From Bacteroidota bacterium (lineage in GTDB: Bacteria > Bacteroidota > Bacteroidia > Chitinophagales > LD1), in contig JAFDYN010000003.1 of the NCBI GenBank assembly GCA_018267385.1, positions 200,708 to 264,707 on the forward strand: a stretch of DNA of 64,000 nucleotides, read 5' to 3'. Positions 52,541-60,520 of the stretch are shown here, one piece after another; the stretch's first letter is position 1; each line of letters starts with the position of its first letter. The position numbers and the translations under genes are program-made. The notes under the pieces were generated by a model that saw only the letters and a list, made by a program, of their open reading frames with translations, was not told where the DNA came from and searched no databases.

Positions 52541-52763
52541 ACTAGCTTTGTTTTAGCGGGGGTAAAAGTAATAAAGGTCGGGATATTACCGACCCTTGTT
52601 AGGTAAATCCTGATATCACAGAGTGCGCAGAGTATGATGGCCTGTAGAGCCAATGAATTAGACGACACGGAGAGAGGGCTGATACATCATTGCTCAGTGC
52701 CCTCAAATTGGCTGTTCTCTTATCCCTTTGCGATCTCTGTGATAATGTATTAGAGGACGCAAA

Positions 52764-52790
52764 CAAAAAAGCCCCTGAAAAGGGGCTTCT
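52764..52790 (-). terminator. Rho-independent terminator after tRNA-His
   Basis: On the - strand, AAGCCCC-TTTTC-AGGGGCTTTTTT begins 11 bases after the tRNA 3' end, giving a strong 6-bp G/C stem and a T-run. Confidence 0.9.
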
Positions 52791-52800
52791 TGTCTCTAAG

Positions 52801-52875
52801 GGCGACCAATGGGGCTCGAACCCACGACCAACGGAACCACAATCCGCTACTCTAACCAACTGAGCTATGGTCGCC
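52801..52875 (-). tRNA. tRNA-His (anticodon GTG)
   Basis: A complete cloverleaf. The acceptor is GCGACCA/TGGTCGC, preceded by a genome-encoded G-1 (52875) facing C73 (52801), the identity pair of histidine tRNAs. The D-stem is GCTC/GAGT, the anticodon loop ATTGTGGT gives anticodon GTG, and the T-loop is GGTTCGAGCC. The 3' CCA is not encoded and must be added. A terminator follows directly. Confidence 0.96.
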
Positions 52876-52928
52876 ATGCAGGGACGGCAAAAGTAAAACA
52901 ACTTTGGGAATTATGAAAGAGGTCAATA

Positions 52929-53046
52929 CATTTTTACCGCTGAGGCATAGAGACGCAGAGGAAATGCAGCGAAAATAGGGTTTCCTATCTCACCAGGTTC
53001 TCCCTCTTCTTGGGAGAGGGAGATGCCGAAGGGAGAGGGTGAGGTG
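52929..53046. repeat. Dispersed intergenic repeat, copy 2, beside a 'GCAGAGG' repeat word
   Basis: Two elements lie next to each other. At about 52936-52962, CGCTGAGGCATAGAGACGCAG resembles another repeat word, CACAGAGTGCGCAGAG, at 52617-52632. At 52993-53046 is a close relative of the element at 7208-7275, with the same order of blocks: a CCCTCT..GGGAGAGGG hairpin, AGATGCCGAAGG, GGTGAGGTG. It ends exactly at the stop codon of the ammonium transporter. Confidence 0.7.
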
Positions 53047-54369
53047 CTACACCGGCTTGATCTTATACCGCTCCCCATGCTGGGTCCAGTCCAGGCCCTC
53101 GTGTTCATCCTCCTCACTCACGCGTAGCGGTACGATCTTGTCAGTGATAAAGTACAGCAGGTATGATCCGCCAAAACTAAATACACTCACGATGACCAGC
53201 GCCAGCATATGATACAGGAACGTAGTGGTATGCCCATAATACAGCCCCACATCCTTGGCAAAGATGCCAGTCAAGATCATGCCCATGATGCCACCTACGC
53301 CGTGGCAGGGGAAGACATCCAATGTATCGTCCAGGTTGGAGCGGTTCTTGGCACGTACGGCCAGGTTGCTCACTACGGCAGAGATGAAACCGATAAACAG
53401 CGCCTGAGGCACCGTGACAAAGCCCGCCGCAGGGGTGATAGCCACTAGTCCTACTACCGCGCCGATGCAGGCACCCATAGCTGACACCTTCTTGCCGCGT
53501 GCGGCGTCAAAGAAGATCCATGACATCATAGCTGCAGCAGAGGCTACTACTGTAGTGACAAAGGATAGTACAGCCGTTGTATTAGCTCCCAGAGCCGAGC
53601 CGCAGTTGAACCCAAACCAGCCAAACCAGAGCATACCTGTGCCGAGCATGACGTAAGGGATATTGGCCGGATGCTCAGAGTGATTGGCCGTGCCGAAGAC
53701 CTTGCGCGGGCCGAGGAACATGGCCCCTGCCAGCGCCGCGTAGCCCGCACTCATGTGTACTACTGTGCCTCCGGCAAAATCGAGGACGCCCCACTTATGT
53801 AGGAATCCCTCCGGGTGCCAGGTCCAGTGCGCCAGCGGGCAATAGATAAAGACACTAAAGAGGATCATAAAAACGAGATAGGCATTGAACTTGACCCGCT
53901 CGGCAAAGCTGCCTGTGATTAGCGCCGGCGTGATGATAGCAAACTTCATCTGGAAGACGGCAAAGAGCATGAGCGGTATAGTAGGAGCGAGGGTCTTATT
54001 GGTAGAGAGAGTTACATTTTTGAAGAAGAAGAAATCGAGCGGATTACCTATCAGCCCGTGCCAGCTGGTGCCAAAGCAGAGGCCAAAGCCCACTGTGATA
54101 AAAACTACCGTGATCGCGCCGAGGGCGATGAAGCTCTGCAGCATGGTAGAGATGATGTTCTTCTTGCTCACCATACCGCCATAAAAGAAGGAGAGACCCG
54201 GTGTCATGAGCAGCACCAAACCTGATGCCGTGAGCAGCCAGGCTACGTCTGCATAGTTGATGGCGGGATCATTGACAGCCGTCTCGACAGGATTGGGAAA
54301 AATCAAGCCTCCACAACAAATTAGACCCAAAATGACAATAACGAGCAAAAACTTACGGCGTCTGGCCAT
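53047..54369 (-). CDS. amt: Ammonium transporter, Amt family
   Basis: A 440-residue channel with eleven or twelve transmembrane helices. An N-terminal signal-like helix is followed by 'DVAWLLTASGLVLLMTPGLS' and 'FFYGGMVSKKN'. The Amt signature is 'VLDFAGGTVVHMSAGYAAL' (with 'PLAHWTWHPEG' just before). 'FGWFGFNCGSALGAN' and the pore His in 'VFPCHGVGGIMG' are also present. It ends with a short charged cytoplasmic tail. The ATG at 54369 is preferred: an in-frame TTG at 54390 overlaps a TAnnTTTG promoter box. No GlnK/PII gene is adjacent. Confidence 0.95.
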   Translation of the reverse strand: MARRRKFLLVIVILGLICCGGLIFPNPVETAVNDPAINYADVAWLLTASGLVLLMTPGLSFFYGGMVSKKNIISTMLQSFIALGAITVVFITVGFGLCFGTSWHGLIGNPLDFFFFKNVTLSTNKTLAPTIPLMLFAVFQMKFAIITPALITGSFAERVKFNAYLVFMILFSVFIYCPLAHWTWHPEGFLHKWGVLDFAGGTVVHMSAGYAALAGAMFLGPRKVFGTANHSEHPANIPYVMLGTGMLWFGWFGFNCGSALGANTTAVLSFVTTVVASAAAMMSWIFFDAARGKKVSAMGACIGAVVGLVAITPAAGFVTVPQALFIGFISAVVSNLAVRAKNRSNLDDTLDVFPCHGVGGIMGMILTGIFAKDVGLYYGHTTTFLYHMLALVIVSVFSFGGSYLLYFITDKIVPLRVSEEDEHEGLDWTQHGERYKIKPV

Positions 54370-54387
54370 ACTTTTGATTTTATTTTT

Positions 54388-54395
54388 CAAAAATA
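54388..54395 (-). promoter_or_regulatory. Bacteroidota -7 promoter box (TATTTTTG) of the amt gene
   Basis: Read on the - strand, TATTTTTG matches TAnnTTTG 19 bases before the preferred amt ATG. An upstream TTTG is present about 24 bases further away, slightly beyond the usual spacing. Confidence 0.4.
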
Positions 54396-54512
54396 GGTCA
54401 AATTAGTTGCCTGCCGCTTCAAAATATAAACATATAAATTTGTGATAAGTAATAAGAGGCGAAAATCCGGAGCCGGTAGTGTGCTATTCCATTCTGTAGG
54501 AAAAAATAAGGA

Positions 54513-55167
54513 TCACTCGTGCTGATCGCACTTCACCCGGTAGACAGCCCTGCCGCTGCCATTGCAGCCATTGCAAGACTCATCTTTGAAGCCGCGGTCG
54601 CAGTTGCTGCATTGTTTGGTGCCTGACCCTGCACATGTCCCGCAGGTGATAGGGCCATTCTGAGATGGCAGGGAGCCTTTACCATTACAGTTGCTGCAGG
54701 CCACGGCACCGGTGCCCCGGCACCGGGAGCATGGGAGCCTGACCTGGCCCACGCCTCCCGCAGCGCGCGCAGTTGGTTTCTGTGACTACAGTATCGGTAC
54801 CATGGCATTTAGCGCAGTCTTTGATGCGCTCCAGCTTGGCCTGCCAGGCGGCTATCCGCTGCTGCTCTTTGGCACGGACGTCTGCCAGATGGAGCATGGC
54901 AGTGCTATCATGACTGAGAGCAGTATATAGCTCGTAGTATTTGATGGCCTGGGGGTACTTTTTCAGAGAGTCCATGGCTACTGCCATATACCTGTAGCAG
55001 GTGGCAGTGGTCTTCTCTTCTTTGGGCAGCTTATCCATCAGGTCCAGTACATCGTGATAGTCGTGCTGGTCCAATGCTTTCTGCGCCTTGGTGTAGATCT
55101 TACCGGCCTTTTGTGCTGATGCAGAGAGGCAAAGGATGGACAACAAAAGAATAAGGGTGGTTTTCAT
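54513..55167 (-). pseudogene. TPR/DnaJ-type zinc-finger protein, frameshifted
   Basis: Two reading frames together encode one recognisable secreted protein. The first frame gives a signal peptide ('LILLLSILCLSASAQ'), helical TPR-like repeats ('AQKALDQHDYHDVLDLMDKL', 'YPQAIKYYELYTAL') and the first 'CAKCHGTDTV'. The second frame, entered near 54757-54759, continues with 'CSRCRGTGAV', 'CSNCNGKGSL', 'CGTCAGSGTK', 'CNGCNGSGRA', the CxxCxGxG repeats of DnaJ-type zinc fingers. Dropping one C from the CCC at 54757-54759 would give an unbroken 'CARCGGVGQVRLPCSRC'. It is therefore either a recent pseudogene or a single-base sequence error. It follows the two signal peptidase genes on the same strand. 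Confidence 0.8.
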
Positions 55168-55212
55168 AAAGTATAATATAGCGCTTGAGATCAAAGTAAT
55201 GTCTAATGACGG

Positions 55213-56289
55213 TCACCTGACAGATGTCCAGGTCCTGTCAGTCCTGAGGCGGTGGCTCCGGCTATCCCAGCTCCAGAGTATGTGTGATGCTTTGGCCTCC
55301 AGGTGGTCTTCCGGCACGAAGCCCCAGAAACGGGAGTCGGCAGAGTTGTGCCGGTTATCCCCCATCACCCAATAGTAGTTCATCTTGCAGGTATATTGGG
55401 TGGCCTCCTGCCCGTTGATATAGATCTTGCCGTTGCGGGTCTCCAGTTTATTTCCTTCGTAGACGCCGATGATACGGCTGTATTGCGCCAGCGTGCTGTC
55501 GTTGATGGTGAGTACATCGCCTTTCCTGGGCACCTGTATCGGGCCCATATTATCTGTATTCCAGTGGTAGTATTTGAAATTATTGGGAAAGATATTGGCC
55601 ACCGGCATCATCTGTGCTCCGGCAGGGTAGGAAAAGGGTACTACTGCCTTGACGCCCTCTGCGCCTCGGCACCGTGCAGCGTCTGCGCGCGTCATCCTGA
55701 TGAGAAGCGTATTGGCATTCTGTGCGTCCACTATTTCGGCATGATACTGCTGCAGGCTTTCGGCCACGTCTTCATGTACTTCCTGTACAAAAGTGACAGA
55801 CCACGATAGCATCGCATTGACGGGTTCTTTCTCCTGCTGATCATTGATATAGAGCAGGCCATCTTTCAATTCTACTTTATCGCCGGCTATAGCCACGCAT
55901 CTTTTCATGTAGATGGTGCGGTCAGATATACTGCGGGTGGCGACAGTACCCTCCAGCTCCTGGCCGGTATAGGCAGCCTCACGCACGAGATCGTAATAAG
56001 TACGGTCCTCGCGACCCACCAGCACCGTATCTCCCGCAGGGAAATGAAACACTACCACATCACCCCGCTGTACGGGGTTCGTGGCCGGCAGCCTGTAGGT
56101 CGTAAAGGGGATCCTGAGGCCGTAGGCCATGCGACTGGCCATGACCACATCACCCACATGTACGCTCTGCTCCATAGCAGGCGTGGGGACACTGTAGTGC
56201 GGATTTACGGCCTTTAGCAATACAAGGGATACGATCAGGATACCGGAGCCTATAGCCGCCATCCTGTCTTTTAGGGTGCTTTTGCTCAT
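55213..56289 (-). CDS. Signal peptidase I paralogue lacking the catalytic serine
   Basis: A 358-residue S26 family protein closely resembling the neighbouring lepB, but with 'VPTPAMEQSVHVGD' where active enzymes have PTPSME. Ala38 (codon GCT) replaces the nucleophile Ser. The general-base Lys (Lys129, 'IYMKRCVAIAGDKVE') and box E 'MGDNRHNSADSRFWGF' are kept. One transmembrane helix (about 12-27) anchors it. It is likely a pseudoenzyme that binds but does not cut preproteins (inferred). A GTG start at 56337 would add 16 residues overlapping lepB; ATG at 56289 is preferred. It follows lepB by 29 bases. Confidence 0.9.
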   Translation of the reverse strand: MSKSTLKDRMAAIGSGILIVSLVLLKAVNPHYSVPTPAMEQSVHVGDVVMASRMAYGLRIPFTTYRLPATNPVQRGDVVVFHFPAGDTVLVGREDRTYYDLVREAAYTGQELEGTVATRSISDRTIYMKRCVAIAGDKVELKDGLLYINDQQEKEPVNAMLSWSVTFVQEVHEDVAESLQQYHAEIVDAQNANTLLIRMTRADAARCRGAEGVKAVVPFSYPAGAQMMPVANIFPNNFKYYHWNTDNMGPIQVPRKGDVLTINDSTLAQYSRIIGVYEGNKLETRNGKIYINGQEATQYTCKMNYYWVMGDNRHNSADSRFWGFVPEDHLEAKASHILWSWDSRSHRLRTDRTWTSVR

Positions 56290-56318
56290 GTCGTTTTCAG
56301 TTTGTGGTCCGCTATGGT

Positions 56319-57941
56319 TTACTCCCTTGGTGCCCACTTATTGTGGATATTGGTGAAGAGCCGGTTCCACCGGATCTTGTGTAGCAGGTCTGTAGCATTG
56401 GTATCCCAGCTAAACCAGATGAACCAGGCCTTGCCCACGATATGGTCCTCCGGTACGAAGCCCCAGAAGCGGGAGTCGGCAGAGTTGTGACGGTTGTCGC
56501 CCATCATCCAGTAGTAGCCCATCCTGGTGGTGTACTGTGTGGTCTCTTTGCCGTTGATATAGATCTTGCCGTCTTTTTCCTCCAGCTTATTGCCCTCGTA
56601 TATCTGTATGAGGCGGCGGTACTGATCCAGCGTGCTGTCATTCAGGGTGAGTACGTCACCCTTTTTGGGCAGCCAGATAGGGCCGAAGTTGTCTATATTC
56701 CAGTGATAGAACTTGAAATCATTCGGGAAGATATTGGCTACGGGGAACATCTTATTATCTGCCGGGTAGTACCACTCATGCACGTCTTTGATACCCGCTA
56801 CACCTTTGAGTTTTGCGGCGTTCTCTTTGGTGAGGCGGAATACATATGCATTATGCTCTTCATGACCCTGCGCATTGGCGTTGTAATCCTGGCCCATCAG
56901 CTCGGCTGTATAGTCCTGGCAGAATTGGGCTACGCTCTGTTCATTCAGTTGTACATTGTCTGCAAAGGTCACTGACCATGGCAGGTAGGCATTCTCCGGC
57001 TCATATGCCTTCTCGTCATTGACATACAGGATGCCGTCCTTGAGTTGTATTTTGTCTCCCGGCACGCCCACGCACCGCTTGATGTAGTTCTCGCGCTTGT
57101 CTACCGGGCGCGCCTTGATCTCGGTCTGGTACTGCTCCTTCACACGGTCTATGGGGCTGGTAGTGGTATTGCCCTCCTGCTTCAGCTGGTACTCTGCCTC
57201 ACGCACCAGATCATAGTAGGTGCGGTCCTGCTTCATCAGCGCTACGGTATCCCCGGCGGGGAAATTGAATACGACCATGTCATACCGCTTCACTTTCTGC
57301 AGCGCAGGCAGCTTCATAAACGGCAGCTTGATCCACTCGAGGTATGACTGTGTGGTAGAGCCCGGCAGGCTGTGATGTACCAGTGGCAGTGCCAGCGGTG
57401 TCTCCGGTATGCGGGCACCATAGTGGAATTTGCTCACAAAGAGGAAATCGCCTACCAGGAGGGTTTTCTCCATAGAGGGTGTGGGGATCGTATATGCTTC
57501 AAAGACAAACATACGTAGCAGGTATGCCGCCACGAGTGCAAAGATGAGCGCGTCTGTCCACTCCCTCACGATGCCTTTGGGGAAAGGTTTCTGATTTGGC
57601 CGCAGGCCGGTAGGAGAGATGTACTTTATCTTGTCATTGTACGCCAGCCAGGGCCAGTAGACAGGAGCGGCTATGACAGCCAGGAAGTGATCCAGAAACT
57701 CACTCCTGCCGTGGGCTGTGCTCATGCGGGTGAGCTGCCCTGCCCAGTAGAAGAGGTTGACCCCAGGCACAAAGAGCCAGACGGTCCACCATGTAGGCTG
57801 GCCTACCAGCTTGTACCACTCTATGGAGCAGATCACCGGCACCCATGCTTTCCATTTAGGTATACCTCTTTTTTCAAAGATCTTTTGAGTGCCGATGCGG
57901 ATACCTACGGCATATATCAGGACTATGAGGGCGAAGATCAT
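56319..57941 (-). CDS. lepB: Signal peptidase I, extended membrane form
   Basis: A 540-residue leader peptidase. The extended N-terminal region (about 1-130) contains several hydrophobic helices and 'IPKWKAWVPVICSIEWYKLV', as in other Bacteroidota SPases. The catalytic domain has nucleophile Ser156 in 'YTIPTPSMEKTLLVGD' and Lys288 in 'NYIKRCVGVPGDKIQLKDG', then 'MGDNRHNSADSRFWGFVPED'. It removes signal peptides from exported preproteins at the outer face of the inner membrane. It lies 78 bases after dapB on the same strand, an arrangement common in Bacteroidota. Confidence 0.95.
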   Translation of the reverse strand: MIFALIVLIYAVGIRIGTQKIFEKRGIPKWKAWVPVICSIEWYKLVGQPTWWTVWLFVPGVNLFYWAGQLTRMSTAHGRSEFLDHFLAVIAAPVYWPWLAYNDKIKYISPTGLRPNQKPFPKGIVREWTDALIFALVAAYLLRMFVFEAYTIPTPSMEKTLLVGDFLFVSKFHYGARIPETPLALPLVHHSLPGSTTQSYLEWIKLPFMKLPALQKVKRYDMVVFNFPAGDTVALMKQDRTYYDLVREAEYQLKQEGNTTTSPIDRVKEQYQTEIKARPVDKRENYIKRCVGVPGDKIQLKDGILYVNDEKAYEPENAYLPWSVTFADNVQLNEQSVAQFCQDYTAELMGQDYNANAQGHEEHNAYVFRLTKENAAKLKGVAGIKDVHEWYYPADNKMFPVANIFPNDFKFYHWNIDNFGPIWLPKKGDVLTLNDSTLDQYRRLIQIYEGNKLEEKDGKIYINGKETTQYTTRMGYYWMMGDNRHNSADSRFWGFVPEDHIVGKAWFIWFSWDTNATDLLHKIRWNRLFTNIHNKWAPRE

Positions 57942-58019
57942 GCGTATATCTTGAGTTGATTGTGATCAGATAATAATCGTAAAGATGGAAAAATTCTTGT
58001 GTTTGGTGCGGCGGGCCGA

Positions 58020-58739
58020 TCAGAAGGCGAGCATGTCTTTCATCTCAAAAACGCCCTTGCGCCCCACCAGCCAGCGGGCTGCCATCACTGCGCCCTCGGC
58101 AAAGCCCCTGCGGGTATGCGCCTGATGGATGAGCTGTATCTCGTCTACGATACTGCTGTATGTCACGATGTGCGTACCCGGTACATGCGGCTCGCGTTTA
58201 GCAGTAATTAACAAAGGGGCCGCTGCTGCTGCGGGCTCTGCGCCTGCCAGGGCCCAGCCTTTCTTGCGCGACAGCTCCGCCAGTATGACCTCTGCGGCGC
58301 GGATAGCCGTACCGCTGGGGGCGTCTTTTTTCTCGGTGTGGTGTATCTCCTCTATGGCCACCTCATACTGAGGCTGCTGCTGCATGATAGCAGCGAGGCG
58401 ACGATTGATCTCAAAGAATATATTGACCCCGATAGAGAAATTGGGAGCATAGAATAGGCTGCCGTTTCTGGCTTTCACTTCTGAGGTTACTTCGGGCAGT
58501 TTGTCCAGCCAGGCAGTAGTGCCCACCACGACCGGTACACCGGCATCGAGGCAGAGGGATATATTGCCTATAGCTGCATCCGGCTCGGTAAACTCAATAG
58601 CCACATCAGCACGGCGGAGGTTCTCTACTGTCAGATCTTTGCGGCCTATGATGATGATCTCATCGCCGCGCTGCTGGTCCAGTATCACCTGCTCTATGGC
58701 CTTGCCCATCTTGCCGTATCCTATGAGTGCTATTTTCAT
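58020..58739 (-). CDS. dapB: 4-hydroxy-tetrahydrodipicolinate reductase
   Basis: A 239-residue NAD(P)H-dependent reductase of lysine/diaminopimelate synthesis. The Rossmann loop is 'IGYGKMGKAIEQ' (6-17). 'VEFTEP'-like 'AIEFTEPDAAIGN', 'VVGTTAW' and 'APNFSIGVNIFFEINRRLA' follow, and the DapB active-site motif is 'EIHHTEKKDAPSGTA' with the His pair and Lys. The size is typical. It is the first gene of the dapB-lepB operon. Confidence 0.95.
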   Translation of the reverse strand: MKIALIGYGKMGKAIEQVILDQQRGDEIIIIGRKDLTVENLRRADVAIEFTEPDAAIGNISLCLDAGVPVVVGTTAWLDKLPEVTSEVKARNGSLFYAPNFSIGVNIFFEINRRLAAIMQQQPQYEVAIEEIHHTEKKDAPSGTAIRAAEVILAELSRKKGWALAGAEPAAAAAPLLITAKREPHVPGTHIVTYSSIVDEIQLIHQAHTRRGFAEGAVMAARWLVGRKGVFEMKDMLAF

Positions 58740-58780
58740 GCGTGCGAAGGTAATCAGTAATGGATAATTGCCGGGACTAA

Positions 58781-59179
58781 TTACTGTAGCTCAGAGCCCG
58801 CCAGCAGTGTCCTGACCTGATCCCGTATCATATCGCGCACCCGGCGGAAATCTTCTTCACTCATATCACGTGGATCCGGTATCTGCCAGTCGGCCCTGTG
58901 TTTGGCCCGTACCCACGGGCACTCATCACCACAGCCCATCGTCACTGCGTAGTCGTACTCTATATCGGGTATCTCAGTGAGGGCCTTAGAGGCATGCGTG
59001 GAGAGGTCATAGCCCAGTTCCTGCATGGCAGCTATAGCTTTGGGATTGATCCTGCCTGATGGCCGCGAGCCTGCGCTGTAGGCCATCAGATACGGCCCGC
59101 CATACATCCGTGCAAAGGCCTGCGCCATCTGGCTGCGGTTGCTGTTTTCTATGCAAACAAAAAGAACGTGCTTCTTCAT
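58781..59179 (-). CDS. arsC: Arsenate reductase, low-molecular-weight phosphatase type
   Basis: A 132-residue LMW-PTP-fold protein. The catalytic loop 'FVCIENSNRS' (Cys9, Arg15) follows the CX5R rule. Cys83 and Cys87 in 'TMGCGDECPW' are placed like the redox-shuttle cysteines of thioredoxin-coupled ArsC, and 'IPDPRDMS' supplies the general-acid Asp. It reduces arsenate to arsenite. It begins two bases after the arsM stop, so it is the third gene of the ars operon. A longer upstream reading has no domain support. Confidence 0.9.
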   Translation of the reverse strand: MKKHVLFVCIENSNRSQMAQAFARMYGGPYLMAYSAGSRPSGRINPKAIAAMQELGYDLSTHASKALTEIPDIEYDYAVTMGCGDECPWVRAKHRADWQIPDPRDMSEEDFRRVRDMIRDQVRTLLAGSELQ

Positions 59180-59180
59180 A

Positions 59181-60020
59181 TCATGAGCAGCAGTCCGGTC
59201 CACAGCATGACTTGGCTTTTTTCTCTGCATACACAGTGATACTGTATATACCCGTAGTGCCGGAGCGGAAGGAGGCCAGTTCCTCACCTGTCAAATAGCG
59301 GGTCAGTATATCATCCGGCACGTGGATGGCTTTTTGCTTTTGCACGGTCACATTGGTAAAGCCTGCGGCCACGATGCTGCCCAGGTAGGTCTCGCGCTGT
59401 ATAGCGCCGGAGATACAGCCTGCGTACATCTCTACATCGCGTCGCAGCGCCTCCGGCAGCTCGCCTGATAGCACTACATCGGAAATGCTGAAGTGCCCGC
59501 CCGGACGCAGCACGCGCATCATCTCGCCAAAGACGGCTTTTTTATTCGGTACCAGATTCAGAACGCAGTTGCTCACGATCACGTCTATGGAGTCATTCTC
59601 TACCGGCAGGTGCTCGATATCACCCTCACGAAACTCTACATTGGTCAGCCCTCGTGCTGCAGCATTAGCTCGCGCCTTATCCAGCATAGCAGGGGTGAAG
59701 TCTACGCCTATCACGTGGCCTTCCGCACCGGTTTCTTCGCGGGCTATGAAGCAGTCATTGCCCGCACCGCTGCCCAGGTCCAGCACAGTGTCTCCCTTTT
59801 TGATCCTGGCATACTCTGTAGGCAGCCCGCAGCCGAGGCCGAGGTCTGCGTCGGGATGGTAGCCTTGCAGAGAGTCATAGCTTTCACTCATGATGTTGTA
59901 CACCTCCGTAGAGCAGCCGCCGGCACCGCAGCAGGAGCTGGCGTTGGTTTCCTTGTCCTGGAGGGCTATCTCTGCATACTTCTGCTTTACCGCTTCCTTG
60001 ATCTCGTTATCTGTTTGCAT
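59181..60020 (-). CDS. arsM: Arsenite S-adenosylmethionine methyltransferase
   Basis: A 279-residue class I methyltransferase. The SAM site is 'VLDLGSGAGNDCFIA' (about 79-93) with 'GVDFTPAMLDKAR'. The three arsenite-binding cysteines of ArsM enzymes are present: Cys64 ('GLGCGLPTEY'), Cys152 ('VSNCVLNLVP') and Cys202 ('YAGCISGAIQR'). Extra Cys-rich ends occur at both termini ('ASSCCGAGGCS' and 'KSCCGPDCCS'), which may bind arsenic or donate it. It methylates trivalent arsenic towards less toxic or volatile forms. The ATG at 60020 is preferred over a longer reading that starts inside arsR. It lies between arsR and arsC. Confidence 0.93.
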   Translation of the reverse strand: MQTDNEIKEAVKQKYAEIALQDKETNASSCCGAGGCSTEVYNIMSESYDSLQGYHPDADLGLGCGLPTEYARIKKGDTVLDLGSGAGNDCFIAREETGAEGHVIGVDFTPAMLDKARANAAARGLTNVEFREGDIEHLPVENDSIDVIVSNCVLNLVPNKKAVFGEMMRVLRPGGHFSISDVVLSGELPEALRRDVEMYAGCISGAIQRETYLGSIVAAGFTNVTVQKQKAIHVPDDILTRYLTGEELASFRSGTTGIYSITVYAEKKAKSCCGPDCCS

Positions 60021-60039
60021 ATGATGTGTGTTTTGTTTT

Positions 60040-60055
60040 ATCGTAATATGCCGAT
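60040..60055 (-). promoter_or_regulatory. Second ArsR operator-like palindrome, between arsR and arsM
   Basis: ATCGTAATATGCCGAT matches 14 of 16 bases of the reverse complement of the palindrome in front of arsR. It lies 20 bases upstream of the arsM ATG and after the arsR stop codon. Confidence 0.55.
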
Positions 60056-60073
60056 GGGTATGGCCAAAAAAAA

Positions 60074-60400
60074 TCAACAGCACTTAGGTGAGGTAAAGGA
60101 CACAAACAGCTCATTGAGGTATGCTTTAGCCTGCTTCCATTCCTTGTCGTCTATACAATAGCATACCCTGGCGCCATCTATATCACCTTTTATTAGCCCT
60201 GCGTCTTTCAGCTCTTTGAGATGCTGTGAGATGGTGCTCTGCGACAGTGGCAATTCATCTACTATATCGCCGCATACGCAGCTATTCTTCTGCACTAGTA
60301 GCTGCAATATGGCTATCCGGGCCGGATGCGCCAGCGCCTTGGCATAGCGGGCTATCCTGTTATCCCGCTCGCTAAACTCTTGTGTCTTACTAGCTCCCAT
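60074..60400 (-). CDS. arsR: ArsR-family arsenic-responsive repressor
   Basis: A 108-residue winged-helix protein. '[17 protein letters not shown]' opens the helix-turn-helix region; '[20 protein letters not shown]' is the recognition helix. Metal ligands are probably Cys41 and Cys43 ('[11 protein letters not shown]', the ELCVCDL position), with additional Cys80, Cys82, Cys107 and Cys108. It binds DNA without As(III) and releases it when arsenite binds. It is first in the arsR-arsM-arsC order and is preceded by a matching palindrome. Confidence 0.94.
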   Translation of the reverse strand: MGASKTQEFSERDNRIARYAKALAHPARIAILQLLVQKNSCVCGDIVDELPLSQSTISQHLKELKDAGLIKGDIDGARVCYCIDDKEWKQAKAYLNELFVSFTSPKCC

Positions 60401-60403
60401 TTA

Positions 60404-60421
60404 TATCGCAATATTACGATA
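60404..60421 (-). promoter_or_regulatory. ArsR operator-like palindrome in front of arsR
   Basis: TATCGCAATATTACGATA (60404-60421) is an inverted repeat (TATCG/CGATA arms around an AT core) just before the arsR ATG, where autorepression is expected. The same sequence type recurs at 60040-60055. Confidence 0.65.
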
Positions 60422-60520
60422 GGTTTTCCATTTGACCAAGTTGCTATCAGTTTATTTTTGATGAATGTCGTCTGGCTTTATTATAGAAAGTGACACTTCA
60501 TCTTAATTTTGCGCCGATCC

